Shown here: positions 44,345-53,596 of the stretch, piece after piece
How positions within the stretch are numbered: position 1 is the stretch's first letter
Layout: each line of letters begins with the position of its first letter
Source: Mariniblastus sp.
GTDB lineage: Bacteria; Planctomycetota; Planctomycetia; Pirellulales; Pirellulaceae
NCBI GenBank assembly: GCA_022447605.1
Contig: JAKVBG010000013.1
Location: 36,741-100,740 of the forward strand
DNA: 64,000 bases
Direction of reading: 5' to 3'
Notes under the pieces: model-generated
Database searches by the model: none
The model's input: the letters and a program-made list of their open reading frames with translations, nothing else
What the model was told of the DNA's origin: nothing
Position numbers and translations under genes: made by a program

Positions 44345-45310
44345 ATGTTAGAAGCGAAGTTAGTCGTTGTTGGTGGCGAAGCGAAACAGGCGGAAGTACG
44401 TCTCAAGACGCTTCCCGCCACTATTGGCCGCGCTCGGGAAGCGACCTTGACGCTGCCACACCCCTTGGTGAGCCGAAAACATTGCGAGATTTTCGAGGAA
44501 AACGGGCAGCTTTATGTCAAGGATCTCGATTCTCTCAATGGGACGTATGTCAACAACGAGCGGATCGCTGGCCAGCAGCCGCTTGGTCCGGAACAACTGT
44601 TGACGCTGGGGAATGTGACATTTCGGGCCGTCTATCAGCCGGTAGGGACTCCAGAGGTTGAGTCAGCAGAGGTTGAGTCAGCCGGAGAGGCAAGCGAGGT
44701 ATCAGCCGTCGAACTGCCGGCAGCGGGGCAAGTCGATGAATTGGAAAACGGTGCTGCCGACACGCCAGTCGTCATGCCCGCCGCGATTTTGCCTGACGAG
44801 CCGGTAGATTCGGAAGCGGATCCGCTGGCACCCGTCTTTGAACCGGTTGAATCGGATCAACCCGCCGTGGAACCGGTGGCCTCACAACGCGATATCGCGA
44901 CGACCCATGGTGCCCGCTCGGCCAGTCAGAACACGGTGCATGAGAAGCCCCAGCCGGGTCGGCCGGAGAAAGGTTTAAAGGCACCTTCTGCGTCGGACAC
45001 GGGCGAAATCGACTTGGGTGAGCTGTTAGGTTCAGAGGAGGTCGAGAGCGGGGATGCCAGTGATATCCTGATCGCCGACGAGGAATTGGCCGAAGGTCCG
45101 CAGCAGTCGATCTCCGACAGCGCAATCGCCAACCTGCCCGGCGCTCAGTCACCATCGGAATTTTCCGGTGATTTTGCTATCCAGGATACGGAAAAAGCGG
45201 CCGTCGAGCAGGTCGAAGCAGTGGAAATCGACTTGGGTGACGAGGATGGCAAACGGCCGGACGAATCTTCTTCGCAGCTCAAATCTTTCGTGCGAAAGTT
45301 ACCTCGGTAA
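44345..45310 (+). CDS. FHA-domain protein
   Basis: The 321-residue protein starts with ATG at 44345, preceded by AAAAGGAAG. Residues 5-95 form an FHA domain with 'I-G-R-A-R-E-A-T-L', 'V-S-R-K-H-C-E-I' and 'D-L-D-S-L-N-G-T-Y-V-N', the Arg/Ser/Asn set that binds phosphothreonine. The rest is acidic, Pro/Glu/Ser-rich and probably disordered, with a short repeat 'E-V-E-S-A'. FHA proteins read Ser/Thr-kinase signals, and planctomycetes have many such kinases, but none is adjacent. The ECF sigma gene follows 138 bases later. Confidence 0.88.
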   Translation: MLEAKLVVVGGEAKQAEVRLKTLPATIGRAREATLTLPHPLVSRKHCEIFEENGQLYVKDLDSLNGTYVNNERIAGQQPLGPEQLLTLGNVTFRAVYQPVGTPEVESAEVESAGEASEVSAVELPAAGQVDELENGAADTPVVMPAAILPDEPVDSEADPLAPVFEPVESDQPAVEPVASQRDIATTHGARSASQNTVHEKPQPGRPEKGLKAPSASDTGEIDLGELLGSEEVESGDASDILIADEELAEGPQQSISDSAIANLPGAQSPSEFSGDFAIQDTEKAAVEQVEAVEIDLGDEDGKRPDESSSQLKSFVRKLPR

Positions 45311-45448
45311 ATGGCTGGGTCGACCGTTCTGGCGCCCCTCGGGCACCATCCCGAGGGGATCGGTAGTCAGGTCGCTTGTCCGGGGGTGTGTTGTAGCTTG
45401 CCCCAGCGGCCTGGAGTAGAATCGGGGCTTCCTGCTTGAAAGCCAAAC

Positions 45449-46090
45449 ATGAAACGACCATCTGAAATCGATCAGCTGCTGATTCGACGCATACGTGACG
45501 GCGACAGTGACGCGTGGAGTGACCTGATTGGACGGTACGAGGGGCGGTTACTGGCCTTTGTCGACAGTCGATTGTCCAACCGGTCTGCCAGCGAAGACAT
45601 CGTCCAGGAGACCTTCGTCGGTTTTCTCAACAGCTTGCCCAATTACGACGGACGCCGCGCCCTGGAAAGTTATCTGTTTTCAATTTGCGCTTATAAATTG
45701 ACCGATCACCTGAGGCGGGAAGGCCGTCGTCCGGCGATCCCCCTCTCCGCCGGCGCCGACTCCAGCGGTCAATGGCAGCTCACCGGCAATGCCCGGCCCG
45801 CCAGTAGTATTGCGCGCAGCGTCGAACGAAAGAGGATTGAAGAGGAGGCCCTGATCGAGGCGATCGAGTCTCAGGTCCGGCGCTGGCAGGAACGGGGTGA
45901 CTGGTCCAAGTTAATGTGTATCGAGTTATTGACCGTGCGTGGCCTGCCGAACAAGAAGGCTGCCGAAATGCTCGAATTGAGCGAACAGCAGGTCGCCAAT
46001 TTCAAGTTTGACTTTATCTCTCGCCTGCGCACGTTGATCAAGAAACAAGGTTTGGCCCAGGAAGTTTTTCCGGAACTGTACGAAGAGTAG
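45449..46090 (+). CDS. ECF-type RNA polymerase sigma factor
   Basis: The 213-residue protein has region 2 with 'E-D-I-V-Q-E-T-F-V-G-F' (core binding and -10 recognition) and region 4 with 'L-P-N-K-K-A-A-E-M-L-E-L-S' as helix-turn-helix for the -35 element. The linker between them is long and Ala/Ser/Arg-rich. No anti-sigma factor gene is adjacent. The nearby FHA gene (138 bases upstream) could connect it to phosphorylation signalling; this is inference. It converges with the FadB/J-type gene. Confidence 0.88.
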   Translation: MKRPSEIDQLLIRRIRDGDSDAWSDLIGRYEGRLLAFVDSRLSNRSASEDIVQETFVGFLNSLPNYDGRRALESYLFSICAYKLTDHLRREGRRPAIPLSAGADSSGQWQLTGNARPASSIARSVERKRIEEEALIEAIESQVRRWQERGDWSKLMCIELLTVRGLPNKKAAEMLELSEQQVANFKFDFISRLRTLIKKQGLAQEVFPELYEE

Positions 46091-46114
46091 TACGGGGCAA
46101 ATCCGGGGCGCGGG

Positions 46115-48190
46115 TCAATAGAATCGCTGGTCTTGGCTGGCCATTTGCCGCAGCTGTTTGCTCGGTGCCCGCTTGGGCAGGTCGATCGCCAGGCGATCGA
46201 GGCAAGCGTTGATCTGGTCGATTCCAAATTGGCCAGCCCAGAACAGGATGCCGCCCAGTTGCGGGGGGAACGACAGGCCATTGATGATGCACAGGTCAAT
46301 ATCCCGCGGGTCGGCCACGATCTTGTCGGCCAGCAGGTGGGTCGCTTCCAGCACGACAGCCGACATGATGGACGGGCCGATCTCGGGCAGATCGATCCGC
46401 TGCCTGCCGACCTGGTATTCAATCAGCAACTGGGCCGCCAACGGATTCGGCTGTCTTGGGCCATCAATCCTGTCGTAACGATAGAATCCGTTGAGCGATT
46501 TTCGACCCAGCCACCCCTGCTTGACCATTTTGGGGAGTACGGGTGAGGGGGTCAGGCTGCGAATGCCACTGTGCCACATTGCCCTGCCCGCCAGCATGCA
46601 GGTATCGGTCCCGATAATGTCCATGATTTCAAACGGTCCGGCCCGGAAACCGAAATCCCGCATGGCTTGGTCGATCTCGTCGATCGTATGACCCTGTTCG
46701 GCCAACCTTAAGGTCTGGTCCAGTATCACGGTCAATAAACGGTTGACCACGAAACCGGGTGAGTCCTTGACGGCAACCGGCATTTTGCGAAGGGAACGGA
46801 TGAAGGCGACGGCGGTGGCCATCGTCTGCTCGGAGGTCAATTCTCCCCGGATAATTTCGATCAGCGACATGATCTGGGGATGGCAGAAATGGATTCCGCA
46901 AAAGCGACTCGGCTCCTGAATGCTATCGACCATACTCCGCAGCGGAATGGCCGACGTGTTGGTGGCGATCACTGCCTGGTCACTGACCACGCGTTGCAGT
47001 TCCTGAAAAACCTGCTGTTTGACGGGCAACGATTCAACTACGGCTTCGATCACCAGGTCGCAAGGTGCCAGAGGTCCATAATCCTGACAGGTGGTCACCA
47101 GGTCGCTCTGCAGGTACTCCCTGGCTCGCTCGAGTGCCTCGTCACCAATATCCATCAGGATCACGTTCAAACCGTTTTGGACGCACGCCTGGGCAATGCC
47201 ACAACCCATGAGCCCGGCTCCCACAATGCCGACCGTGCGGATCGGTTGAGCCGGTACCGACAGATCGACAAAACCGGGGTGTTTCCGGTTGTGTTCACCC
47301 AGAAAATAGTCGTTCAGCAACCCGTAACTGGCAGGGCTTCCGTAGACCTTGGACATGGCGATCGATTCGGCCCGGCAGGCGTCGTCGTGCGGCATGTCGG
47401 CCGTCGCGAGCAGATGCTCCAACACGATTTCCGGGGCGAACGGGAAGATCTCGGTCTGCTCGGCAATCCGCTCGAGGTAGGAGCGGCGGTACGTTTCCAG
47501 GTCGCCCGGCTCCGGGACTGGGCCGAGCAACCGCTGTCGCCGGTCCAGGTACGACGCCGATCCGTTCGCCATCTCGAGCTGGGCCACGGCCACTTCCAGC
47601 AGGTTGTCCGCTGGGGCGACCGCATCGACCAGGCCGATCGCTTCGGCTTCGTCTCCGTTGACCAGGCGGGCGCTTGTGATCAGGTCGAGACCGGCCGGCA
47701 GGCCGCACAGCCGGGGCAATCGAACCGTGCCGGCCCAGCCTGGGACCAGTCCCAGTTTCACCTCGGGCAGGCCCAGTTTTGTCTGGCGGTTGCTGGCCAC
47801 GCGATAGTCACACCACATTGCCAATTCCAGGCCTCCACCCACACACGCGCCATGGATTGCGGCACACGTCGGAAATGGCATCGTGCTGAGCAGTCGCATG
47901 ACCCGGATGCCATCCTGGCAAAATTCAATGATCCGTTCCGCCGGCCAGTCGAGGGTCCGGTTGATCGCTTTCAGGTCGGCGCCCGCCATGAAGATGCGAG
48001 GTTTGGCCGAAAACAGGATGGCACCGCGCCAATCGGGTTGTCCGGCCAGTTCCAGGAAGGTCTGCTCCAGTTGTGCGAACATCTCGGTGGTCAACACATT
48101 GGCCGAGGAGCCGGGCATATCGATCGTGACCAGGGCGATACCCGGATCGATCCGGCTGACAGAGACCATTTCGGTGGGCGTCGGAGTCAC
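46115..48190 (-). CDS. Enoyl-CoA hydratase / 3-hydroxyacyl-CoA dehydrogenase (FadB/FadJ-like)
   Basis: The 691-residue protein starts with GTG at 48190 (ATG Met8 at 48169 is the alternative). Residues 15-200 are a crotonase domain with 'A-G-A-D-L-K-A-I' (oxyanion hole), 'G-G-G-L-E-L-A' and 'L-P-E-V-K-L-G-L-V-P-G', the latter with one of the catalytic Glu residues. From about 315 a 3-hydroxyacyl-CoA dehydrogenase has 'G-I-V-G-A-G-L-M-G-C-G-I-A' for NAD and 'H-F-C-H-P' with the catalytic His. It performs two steps of beta-oxidation. No thiolase (FadA) gene is next to it. Confidence 0.93.
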   Translation of the reverse strand: MTPTPTEMVSVSRIDPGIALVTIDMPGSSANVLTTEMFAQLEQTFLELAGQPDWRGAILFSAKPRIFMAGADLKAINRTLDWPAERIIEFCQDGIRVMRLLSTMPFPTCAAIHGACVGGGLELAMWCDYRVASNRQTKLGLPEVKLGLVPGWAGTVRLPRLCGLPAGLDLITSARLVNGDEAEAIGLVDAVAPADNLLEVAVAQLEMANGSASYLDRRQRLLGPVPEPGDLETYRRSYLERIAEQTEIFPFAPEIVLEHLLATADMPHDDACRAESIAMSKVYGSPASYGLLNDYFLGEHNRKHPGFVDLSVPAQPIRTVGIVGAGLMGCGIAQACVQNGLNVILMDIGDEALERAREYLQSDLVTTCQDYGPLAPCDLVIEAVVESLPVKQQVFQELQRVVSDQAVIATNTSAIPLRSMVDSIQEPSRFCGIHFCHPQIMSLIEIIRGELTSEQTMATAVAFIRSLRKMPVAVKDSPGFVVNRLLTVILDQTLRLAEQGHTIDEIDQAMRDFGFRAGPFEIMDIIGTDTCMLAGRAMWHSGIRSLTPSPVLPKMVKQGWLGRKSLNGFYRYDRIDGPRQPNPLAAQLLIEYQVGRQRIDLPEIGPSIMSAVVLEATHLLADKIVADPRDIDLCIINGLSFPPQLGGILFWAGQFGIDQINACLDRLAIDLPKRAPSKQLRQMASQDQRFY

Positions 48191-48374
48191 GGCACTGTTT
48201 TCTCCCAGGGGTTCTTGAATTCCAACCGGCGGTCCATGTTTTCGGTCGGCTTCCTGTTCCTTCGATCCAGTAAATGCTCATGCTAGGGCCGATCGAGGTT
48301 GATGGAAAGTCGGCTCTGGTCGACAATGATCCGGGTCAGATGAGACCCGGCGCAGATGGTGGAAGGTAGACAGA

Positions 48375-48797
48375 ATGATCGATTCCTGGAAGTTTCGGGC
48401 GGCCAGCCTGTGGCTGATACTGTTGTTGGTAGGCTGCTCCACTGGCCAGCCAGAGCCCTCGTCCGACGGGAAGAAGGTTGGGAACTGCAAACTGGTGGTC
48501 AAGTCCCATGGCGAGTCGGACGATCAAGAGTTTCAGGTCCCCTGCCCCGCTTCGTCGACCGTTTTGAGTATCATGCGATCGGTTCCCGAGGGGGCTTTGG
48601 AGTTCGAGATGATCGGGGAAACCGGCGGCACTGCCTTTATCGTCTCGATTGGCGGGGTTGAGAACGAAAAGAGCCTCGGTGACAATTGGGTTTACCGGGT
48701 CAATGGCCAGCTGGGTGACAAGAGCGCCGGGCTGTTCCAGGTCCAACCGGGTGACACGATTGAGTGGTCATTTGGAAAGTACGAGCCGGGCGATTAG
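48375..48797 (+). CDS. DUF4430-like lipoprotein
   Basis: The 140-residue protein has a signal peptide with lipobox 'L-L-V-G-C21', so it is a likely lipoprotein. The mature part matches the DUF4430 fold seen at the C-terminus of transcobalamin-like proteins: 'S-T-V-L-S-I-M', 'I-G-G-V-E-N' and 'N-W-V-Y-R-V-N-G-Q-L-G-D-K-S-A-G' ending in 'V-Q-P-G-D-T-I-E-W'. The next gene (61 bases on) encodes a membrane protein resembling DUF6580, so the pair may bind and import a ligand. A corrinoid is suggested by the fold family only. Confidence 0.75.
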   Translation: MIDSWKFRAASLWLILLLVGCSTGQPEPSSDGKKVGNCKLVVKSHGESDDQEFQVPCPASSTVLSIMRSVPEGALEFEMIGETGGTAFIVSIGGVENEKSLGDNWVYRVNGQLGDKSAGLFQVQPGDTIEWSFGKYEPGD

Positions 48798-48857
48798 AAT
48801 ATCGGTTGCCGTACCGATGTCGACACCCGGAAATTTATCAAGCAGTTTGTTGAACCG

Positions 48858-49460
48858 ATGCAATTAACAGCGAATCAAAAAGTTGCGTTTAAACTGGGTG
48901 TCGTCGGGCTGTTGGTGGCGGCTGCTGTCTCGAGCCGTTTCTGGCTGGTCGAATGGCCCAACTTCAAACCGGTCATGGCGGTTGCCCTGTATGCCGGTTT
49001 TCTGTTAGGCAGGCGGTGGTGGACTTGGTTGGTACCCGTGTTGATCCTGTTGCTGTCGGACCTGTTTATCGGGTTTTACGAGGCGGTGCTGATGGGTTCG
49101 GTCTACCTGAGTATGTTGGCTGCCGTGGCGGCTGGCAGGGTGCTGGCCCATCGGGTTGACCAACAACAACGGGGACCGCTGGGGACTTTGGTCGGGATGG
49201 GAGTCGCGTCGCTACTGGTCTCCGTCCTCTTTTTCCTGACCACCAATGCGGCGGTGGTCCTGGCCGGTTGGTACCCGCTTTCGTTATCCGGTCTGCTGCA
49301 GAGCTACCTGGCAGGATTGCCTTTCTTCCGGTTTACCCTGGCCGGTGATTTCCTGTTCAGCCTGTTGCTCTTCAGTAGCCATTTTGCCGTCCTGGCGGTT
49401 GCTTCCCGTAGACGCTCGCTCGCCCGTTGCCGTGCCCCTGGAACGTCCGCTCCGGCTTAG
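48858..49460 (+). CDS. DUF6580-like integral membrane protein
   Basis: The 200-residue protein has about five or six hydrophobic segments: 12-30, 38-52, 56-74, 78-92, 110-135 and 160-185. The loop '(F-K-P-V-M-A-V-A-L-Y-A-G)' and 'L-S-D-L-F-I-G-F-Y' are the segments I associate with DUF6580, a group resembling the substrate-binding S component of ECF transporters. It follows the DUF4430 lipoprotein gene on the same strand and is probably cotranscribed. No energy-coupling ATPase is adjacent, so an S component working with a shared ECF module is a guess. Confidence 0.7.
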   Translation: MQLTANQKVAFKLGVVGLLVAAAVSSRFWLVEWPNFKPVMAVALYAGFLLGRRWWTWLVPVLILLLSDLFIGFYEAVLMGSVYLSMLAAVAAGRVLAHRVDQQQRGPLGTLVGMGVASLLVSVLFFLTTNAAVVLAGWYPLSLSGLLQSYLAGLPFFRFTLAGDFLFSLLLFSSHFAVLAVASRRRSLARCRAPGTSAPA

Positions 49461-49706
49461 GCGTTGGCCACTTGTCGCGCATCGCTAACCCGCTCCGGGC
49501 CTGGGGATCACCTCGGCTCAGGCAGACCGTCACCGCCCCGTTTTGCCTACTGGTTGGCAGTGGGGTGGCCGTGGGGTGGCAGTGAAAAAACGTGCATAGA
49601 CGGCTCGATTATGCCATAATGCCGACCGTCCGATGGCCGGTATCTACACGGCGGCTGCCGGGGTGAGAGTTTGGCTGAGTGTTGGGTAGCTGGCAACAGG
49701 TGATCC

Positions 49707-51461
49707 ATGATGACAGGCAGAGTTGATCGACTCGTTTTGGGCGCGGTGCTGTTTTCGATCGGCATCGCGGCCCCACTGTCCGGCCAGACCGACGCGATCA
49801 ACCAGCGGGCTGAGGTGTTGATCAAGGCCCGCAAGAAACCGGCTGGCTTGGCGACGCCCCGTGTGGTGGAACGGGTGCTCAGCGAACAGGAGCCCTCGCT
49901 GGCTTGCCTGGCCGTCGGCATCATGACGGAAAGCGAGCGACCCACTTCGGACTACGTGCAGGTCCTGATGGCCGCGGCCACGCGGCCCGATTGTTTTCAC
50001 CAGATCGCGACCCAGGTCGTACTGGCCAACCAGGGACCGGCGGCCGCCGAGTTGATCCTGCAAGGTTCCCGCAAAAAGGAACATGCGCTGCTGGCTGCCA
50101 ACCTGCTGGCGATCCATTCGCAACTGGAGATGATGACGGCTGCCGGTAAACCGAAGGGTAAAAAACGGGGCAAGAACAAGAAGTCGGGTCAGACCGGGTC
50201 TACTGGGGAGCTGCTTCGTCAACTGCTGCAATCGAAAGATCGGGAGGTCCTGGAACTGGCCCTGTTGGCGGCTGCCCATGGCGAGATCAACGTCGATACC
50301 GAAGTGAACGAACTGGAATTGCGTCGTTGGCCGGCTGCCCAGGCCGCCAGGTTGTTGTACCTGGCCCGTCGTGGCAAACCGCTGGCCGAAGCGGATATCG
50401 AGCAAGTGGCGACGGCCCGATTCAAATCGGACAAACGTTTCCAGCAGGTTTCGCCCGCCCTGTCGACATATGCCCCGACCTCTCACCCGCTCTGCTACCT
50501 GGCCCAAGCGCTCGCTGCCGCCGGCAACACGTCCCACATGGAACGGTTGCACGCTGGTCTGGAGCACCCGGATATTCGGGTGCAGTCCGATTCCGCGCTG
50601 GCGATCGAGACGCTCGGCCAACCCGCATCGGTCGGCCCGCTGCAGCAGGCTTTGCCCGGCTCGGCCTGGCCCAGCCGGATCCGGATCTGTTCTGCTCTCG
50701 GGGCGATTCCCGATCGTTCGTCGGTTCCCGTCCTGCTGGATCAGCTGGAACGCGAGACGGGTCGCTTCCGTCTGGACTGCATCTATGCGCTTGCCAGTAT
50801 TGTCGGCCAAGACGAGTACACCGACCCAGCTGGTTGGCGGCAGGCCTGGCAGGAAATGGAGAGTACGTTCCAGGTCGACCCGGCCCGGACAGCCGCCTTT
50901 CGCAAGGAACACCGGGTCACCGATGTCTACGCCCGCAGCCTGGGCAGTTTTTACCGGCACGGCATCTACTCAGATCGGTTGGTCTACGTGGTCGACACTT
51001 CGGCCTCGATGAAGGGAGAGAAGATCAAGGATCTCGAGTTGAACCTGGCCGAATCGGCTGCCAGCCTGAAGGACCCGGCCCGGTTCAACATCCTGACTTT
51101 TGGCGGGGCGATCCAGATGATCTCCAATCGCCTGCAGGCGGCGACTGCCGGCGACGCCATCTCCAGCATGCTCTATGGCTTGAAACTGAGTTATTCGACA
51201 CGGACCCACGACGCGATCCAGATGGCCACCCTGTTTGGTGAAGCGGACACGATCTACTTCCTGTCTGACGGCGCGCCCGTTTCCGGGGCGCTGGGGAAAT
51301 GGCACACGATCATCCCGGCCTACCAGTATTTCCACCGCTACCGGCCGATCGCCCTGTTCATGGTTCCATTCAAAGCGGGTGAAAAGAACGCCCGCATGAT
51401 GAAGCTGTTTGCCGAGAAAAACTATGGCCAATCGGGTGGCACGGACGATGCCGAAGAGTGA
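49707..51461 (+). CDS. Exported HEAT-like repeat and von Willebrand A domain protein
   Basis: The 584-residue protein has a signal segment (about 6-22) and a helical region of short HEAT-like repeats up to about residue 400, including 'A-S-V-G-P-L-Q-Q-A-L' and 'S-V-P-V-L-L-D-Q-L'. The last 180 residues form a vWA domain with the MIDAS start 'V-V-D-T-S-A-S-M' (D-x-S-x-S) and 'F-L-S-D-G-A-P'. vWA domains bind metal-dependent ligands. A lysine-rich linker (KGKKRGKNKK) sits near residue 150. The role is unknown. Confidence 0.8.
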   Translation: MMTGRVDRLVLGAVLFSIGIAAPLSGQTDAINQRAEVLIKARKKPAGLATPRVVERVLSEQEPSLACLAVGIMTESERPTSDYVQVLMAAATRPDCFHQIATQVVLANQGPAAAELILQGSRKKEHALLAANLLAIHSQLEMMTAAGKPKGKKRGKNKKSGQTGSTGELLRQLLQSKDREVLELALLAAAHGEINVDTEVNELELRRWPAAQAARLLYLARRGKPLAEADIEQVATARFKSDKRFQQVSPALSTYAPTSHPLCYLAQALAAAGNTSHMERLHAGLEHPDIRVQSDSALAIETLGQPASVGPLQQALPGSAWPSRIRICSALGAIPDRSSVPVLLDQLERETGRFRLDCIYALASIVGQDEYTDPAGWRQAWQEMESTFQVDPARTAAFRKEHRVTDVYARSLGSFYRHGIYSDRLVYVVDTSASMKGEKIKDLELNLAESAASLKDPARFNILTFGGAIQMISNRLQAATAGDAISSMLYGLKLSYSTRTHDAIQMATLFGEADTIYFLSDGAPVSGALGKWHTIIPAYQYFHRYRPIALFMVPFKAGEKNARMMKLFAEKNYGQSGGTDDAEE

Positions 51462-51575
51462 AGAAGAGTGATTGATCGGGCAGCAATTGCCGGCGATGCA
51501 ACGGCGTCTTGTCCCATGAGGTCGATTGAGGATGAGGTGGATGTTTCGGACAACGGATAACGGATGGCGATTCCG

Positions 51576-53267
51576 CTAGTTGCCACCCGCTCCGTTTTGG
51601 TCACCATTTTCCGGCGGCGCTTCCGCCTTCTGAGTCGCGTCGGCTTCGCCCGCTTCGTCACCCGTGATCGCCTCGAGCCCGGGCTTGGGAGGCGCCGCGC
51701 GAACTACCAGGGCGTCGAGTTCATCGGCGCCCTGGCTGTAGATGTCGACGAGTTGCTTGGTGATGTCTTTCTGTTCCTCGGCATCGTCGCCTTCTTCCAG
51801 TTTGGAGAGGTCAACGATCCCTATATCGGATTCCGTGATCAGCCGATCCAGAATTTCCATGGCGGAACGGAAGTTGGCTTTCTTGTCATCGGCCACAATC
51901 TGCACCAATCCCTCGTTGCGATCGTTCTCAAAGAACTGCAATGCCGTGTAAACGACGGCCTTGACCCGTTTTCGTGAATCGTTCAGTTTGTAGACAGGGA
52001 GGTCGACCGTCGGGCCGTCATCCTCTTTTGAGCCGCCGGAACCGGGGCCCTCGTCTTCTCCAAAACCCATGCCCGCGTTCGGAGCGTCACGGCCTTGGGT
52101 TCGTGTTGCCGAACCTTCGAGGACCAGGTCCTTGTCTTCGTAAAGGAGGTTGATCGTGATCAGGTCATCCACCCCGTTATTCAGCGCCTTGGCCTCGTTC
52201 TCCAGGAAATGGGCCACGAACTCGATCACCTTGGTGCCGACTTCCGGCGCCAAGGCCGGATCAAATTTCATTTGGGAGAGGGCAACCAGTGAATCAAACC
52301 GGATCAGGTTCGGGTTGTCTTCGTTGTACAGGTTGGTCGAGATCGCCTTGGCGTTGGCACCATCAGTGCCCACATCACCGATCGCACCGAGGACCTGAGT
52401 CGAACGTCGTTTCAACCAGTAATTGAGAGATTCCGGCCAGGTATCCTGGCCGTCTGCCTTGTCCTGGATAATCGCCACGCACTGATTGGTGATCGGTGCC
52501 TGTTCGGCAGCGCTGATTTGGGATGTTGCCAGTCGTCGATTGGTGGTGAAGTGGCGTTGCAGCCCGGCCAGGGCCCCGACTTTCAGGTAGGACGGGTATT
52601 TGGCATCGGTAAAGACCTTGGACAGCTGGTTGAAGGCGGCTTTGGAGGGGACCGGTACGTTACGCGAATCCCCCTCGCGGTCATTCAGCAGTCCAGTCAG
52701 GACGACGGCGTTCATCCGGACACCCTTGTGGTAATTGCCGTCCATGAACTCCACCATCTTGGGGAGGGTGTACTGTTCAATCACGACTTTTCGGGTCCCG
52801 GCTGGGACCTTGTCCGATAGATAGCTGCGAAAAAAGTTTCGCCGCAGATCACCCAACTGGGAAAGCGAGTTTGTCTTGTTCTGGCCCATTTCGGCAAAGA
52901 TGAAACCATTCAGGAATTCATCCAGTAGAGGGCCGTTGGATGTGTCACCCTTGCGCAGGGAATCGATCACGGTCGCTTTGTTATTGGTGATCAATTTGCG
53001 AACGGCCGAAGCTTCGCCCCGCTTTTGGCGTGCCGTATCCCTGTCATCGGAGTCTTTCAATTCCGGCATGACGTATTTCGGGTTGATTGTGGTCGACAGC
53101 ACCGCTTGATTGTCTGGCTGAGCCGCCGCGGCTGCCGCCGGTTCTTGCGCCATCAAGTCTGCCGATACGAGCAGCCAGCAACAGGCAGCCATCAACGACC
53201 AAGCCTGCAATCGTCTGCCACCCAAAAATCGCTTGTTGTTCGGATCAATCATTGCCATGTTTGTCAT
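51576..53267 (-). CDS. Exported protein with HEAT-like repeats, unknown function
   Basis: About 563 residues from the ATG at 53267 (others at 53258 and 53252; the frame continues further up). A hydrophobic signal segment 'L-M-A-A-C-C-W-L-L-V-S-A' ends before an Ala-rich linker. The body is helical with repeated 'L-x-x-L' patterns like HEAT or TPR repeats. The C-terminus is acidic and ends in an Ala/Glu/Gly-rich tail. I do not recognise a specific family. It is convergent with the vWA gene, and the two could act in the same envelope system, but only the shared helical-repeat character supports that. Confidence 0.62.
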   Translation of the reverse strand: MTNMAMIDPNNKRFLGGRRLQAWSLMAACCWLLVSADLMAQEPAAAAAAQPDNQAVLSTTINPKYVMPELKDSDDRDTARQKRGEASAVRKLITNNKATVIDSLRKGDTSNGPLLDEFLNGFIFAEMGQNKTNSLSQLGDLRRNFFRSYLSDKVPAGTRKVVIEQYTLPKMVEFMDGNYHKGVRMNAVVLTGLLNDREGDSRNVPVPSKAAFNQLSKVFTDAKYPSYLKVGALAGLQRHFTTNRRLATSQISAAEQAPITNQCVAIIQDKADGQDTWPESLNYWLKRRSTQVLGAIGDVGTDGANAKAISTNLYNEDNPNLIRFDSLVALSQMKFDPALAPEVGTKVIEFVAHFLENEAKALNNGVDDLITINLLYEDKDLVLEGSATRTQGRDAPNAGMGFGEDEGPGSGGSKEDDGPTVDLPVYKLNDSRKRVKAVVYTALQFFENDRNEGLVQIVADDKKANFRSAMEILDRLITESDIGIVDLSKLEEGDDAEEQKDITKQLVDIYSQGADELDALVVRAAPPKPGLEAITGDEAGEADATQKAEAPPENGDQNGAGGN

Positions 53268-53596
53268 TACCTGTCGTACTTGGGAATTATCGACTATTTC
53301 CAACTGAGGACCGCGGTTTCACCTGATCGAGAGGCGCTGGAAAGCAGGTGAGGCGGTCGGTCACCATTCAACCAATAAGAGGTTGTGAACTTCGGAGTTC
53401 ATCTAAGTTTAGGATAACCGTGAGCTAAAGAAAGTTCAATTTTTCCTGTATAAAAACGAAGAATTCCACCTTCTGGCTATCGTCTCAGGTCATTTCCTTG
53501 AAATCACCAACACAATTGAACTTTCAAAATAAAAGACAAATTCCGTATATTTGTTATGGATGTAACTCTTGGACTGTGAATTGTAAGGAAATAGTC
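53268..53596. other. Divergent intergenic region, 329 bp
   Basis: Between two divergent exported-protein genes. It is more A/T-rich near 53400-53580, as expected for a promoter region. No stable inverted repeat or small gene was found. Confidence 0.5.

Noticed and set aside
46880..48286. A 468-codon open frame on the plus strand.
   Set aside because: It is antisense to the FadB/J-type gene, whose domains and catalytic residues are clear on the minus strand.
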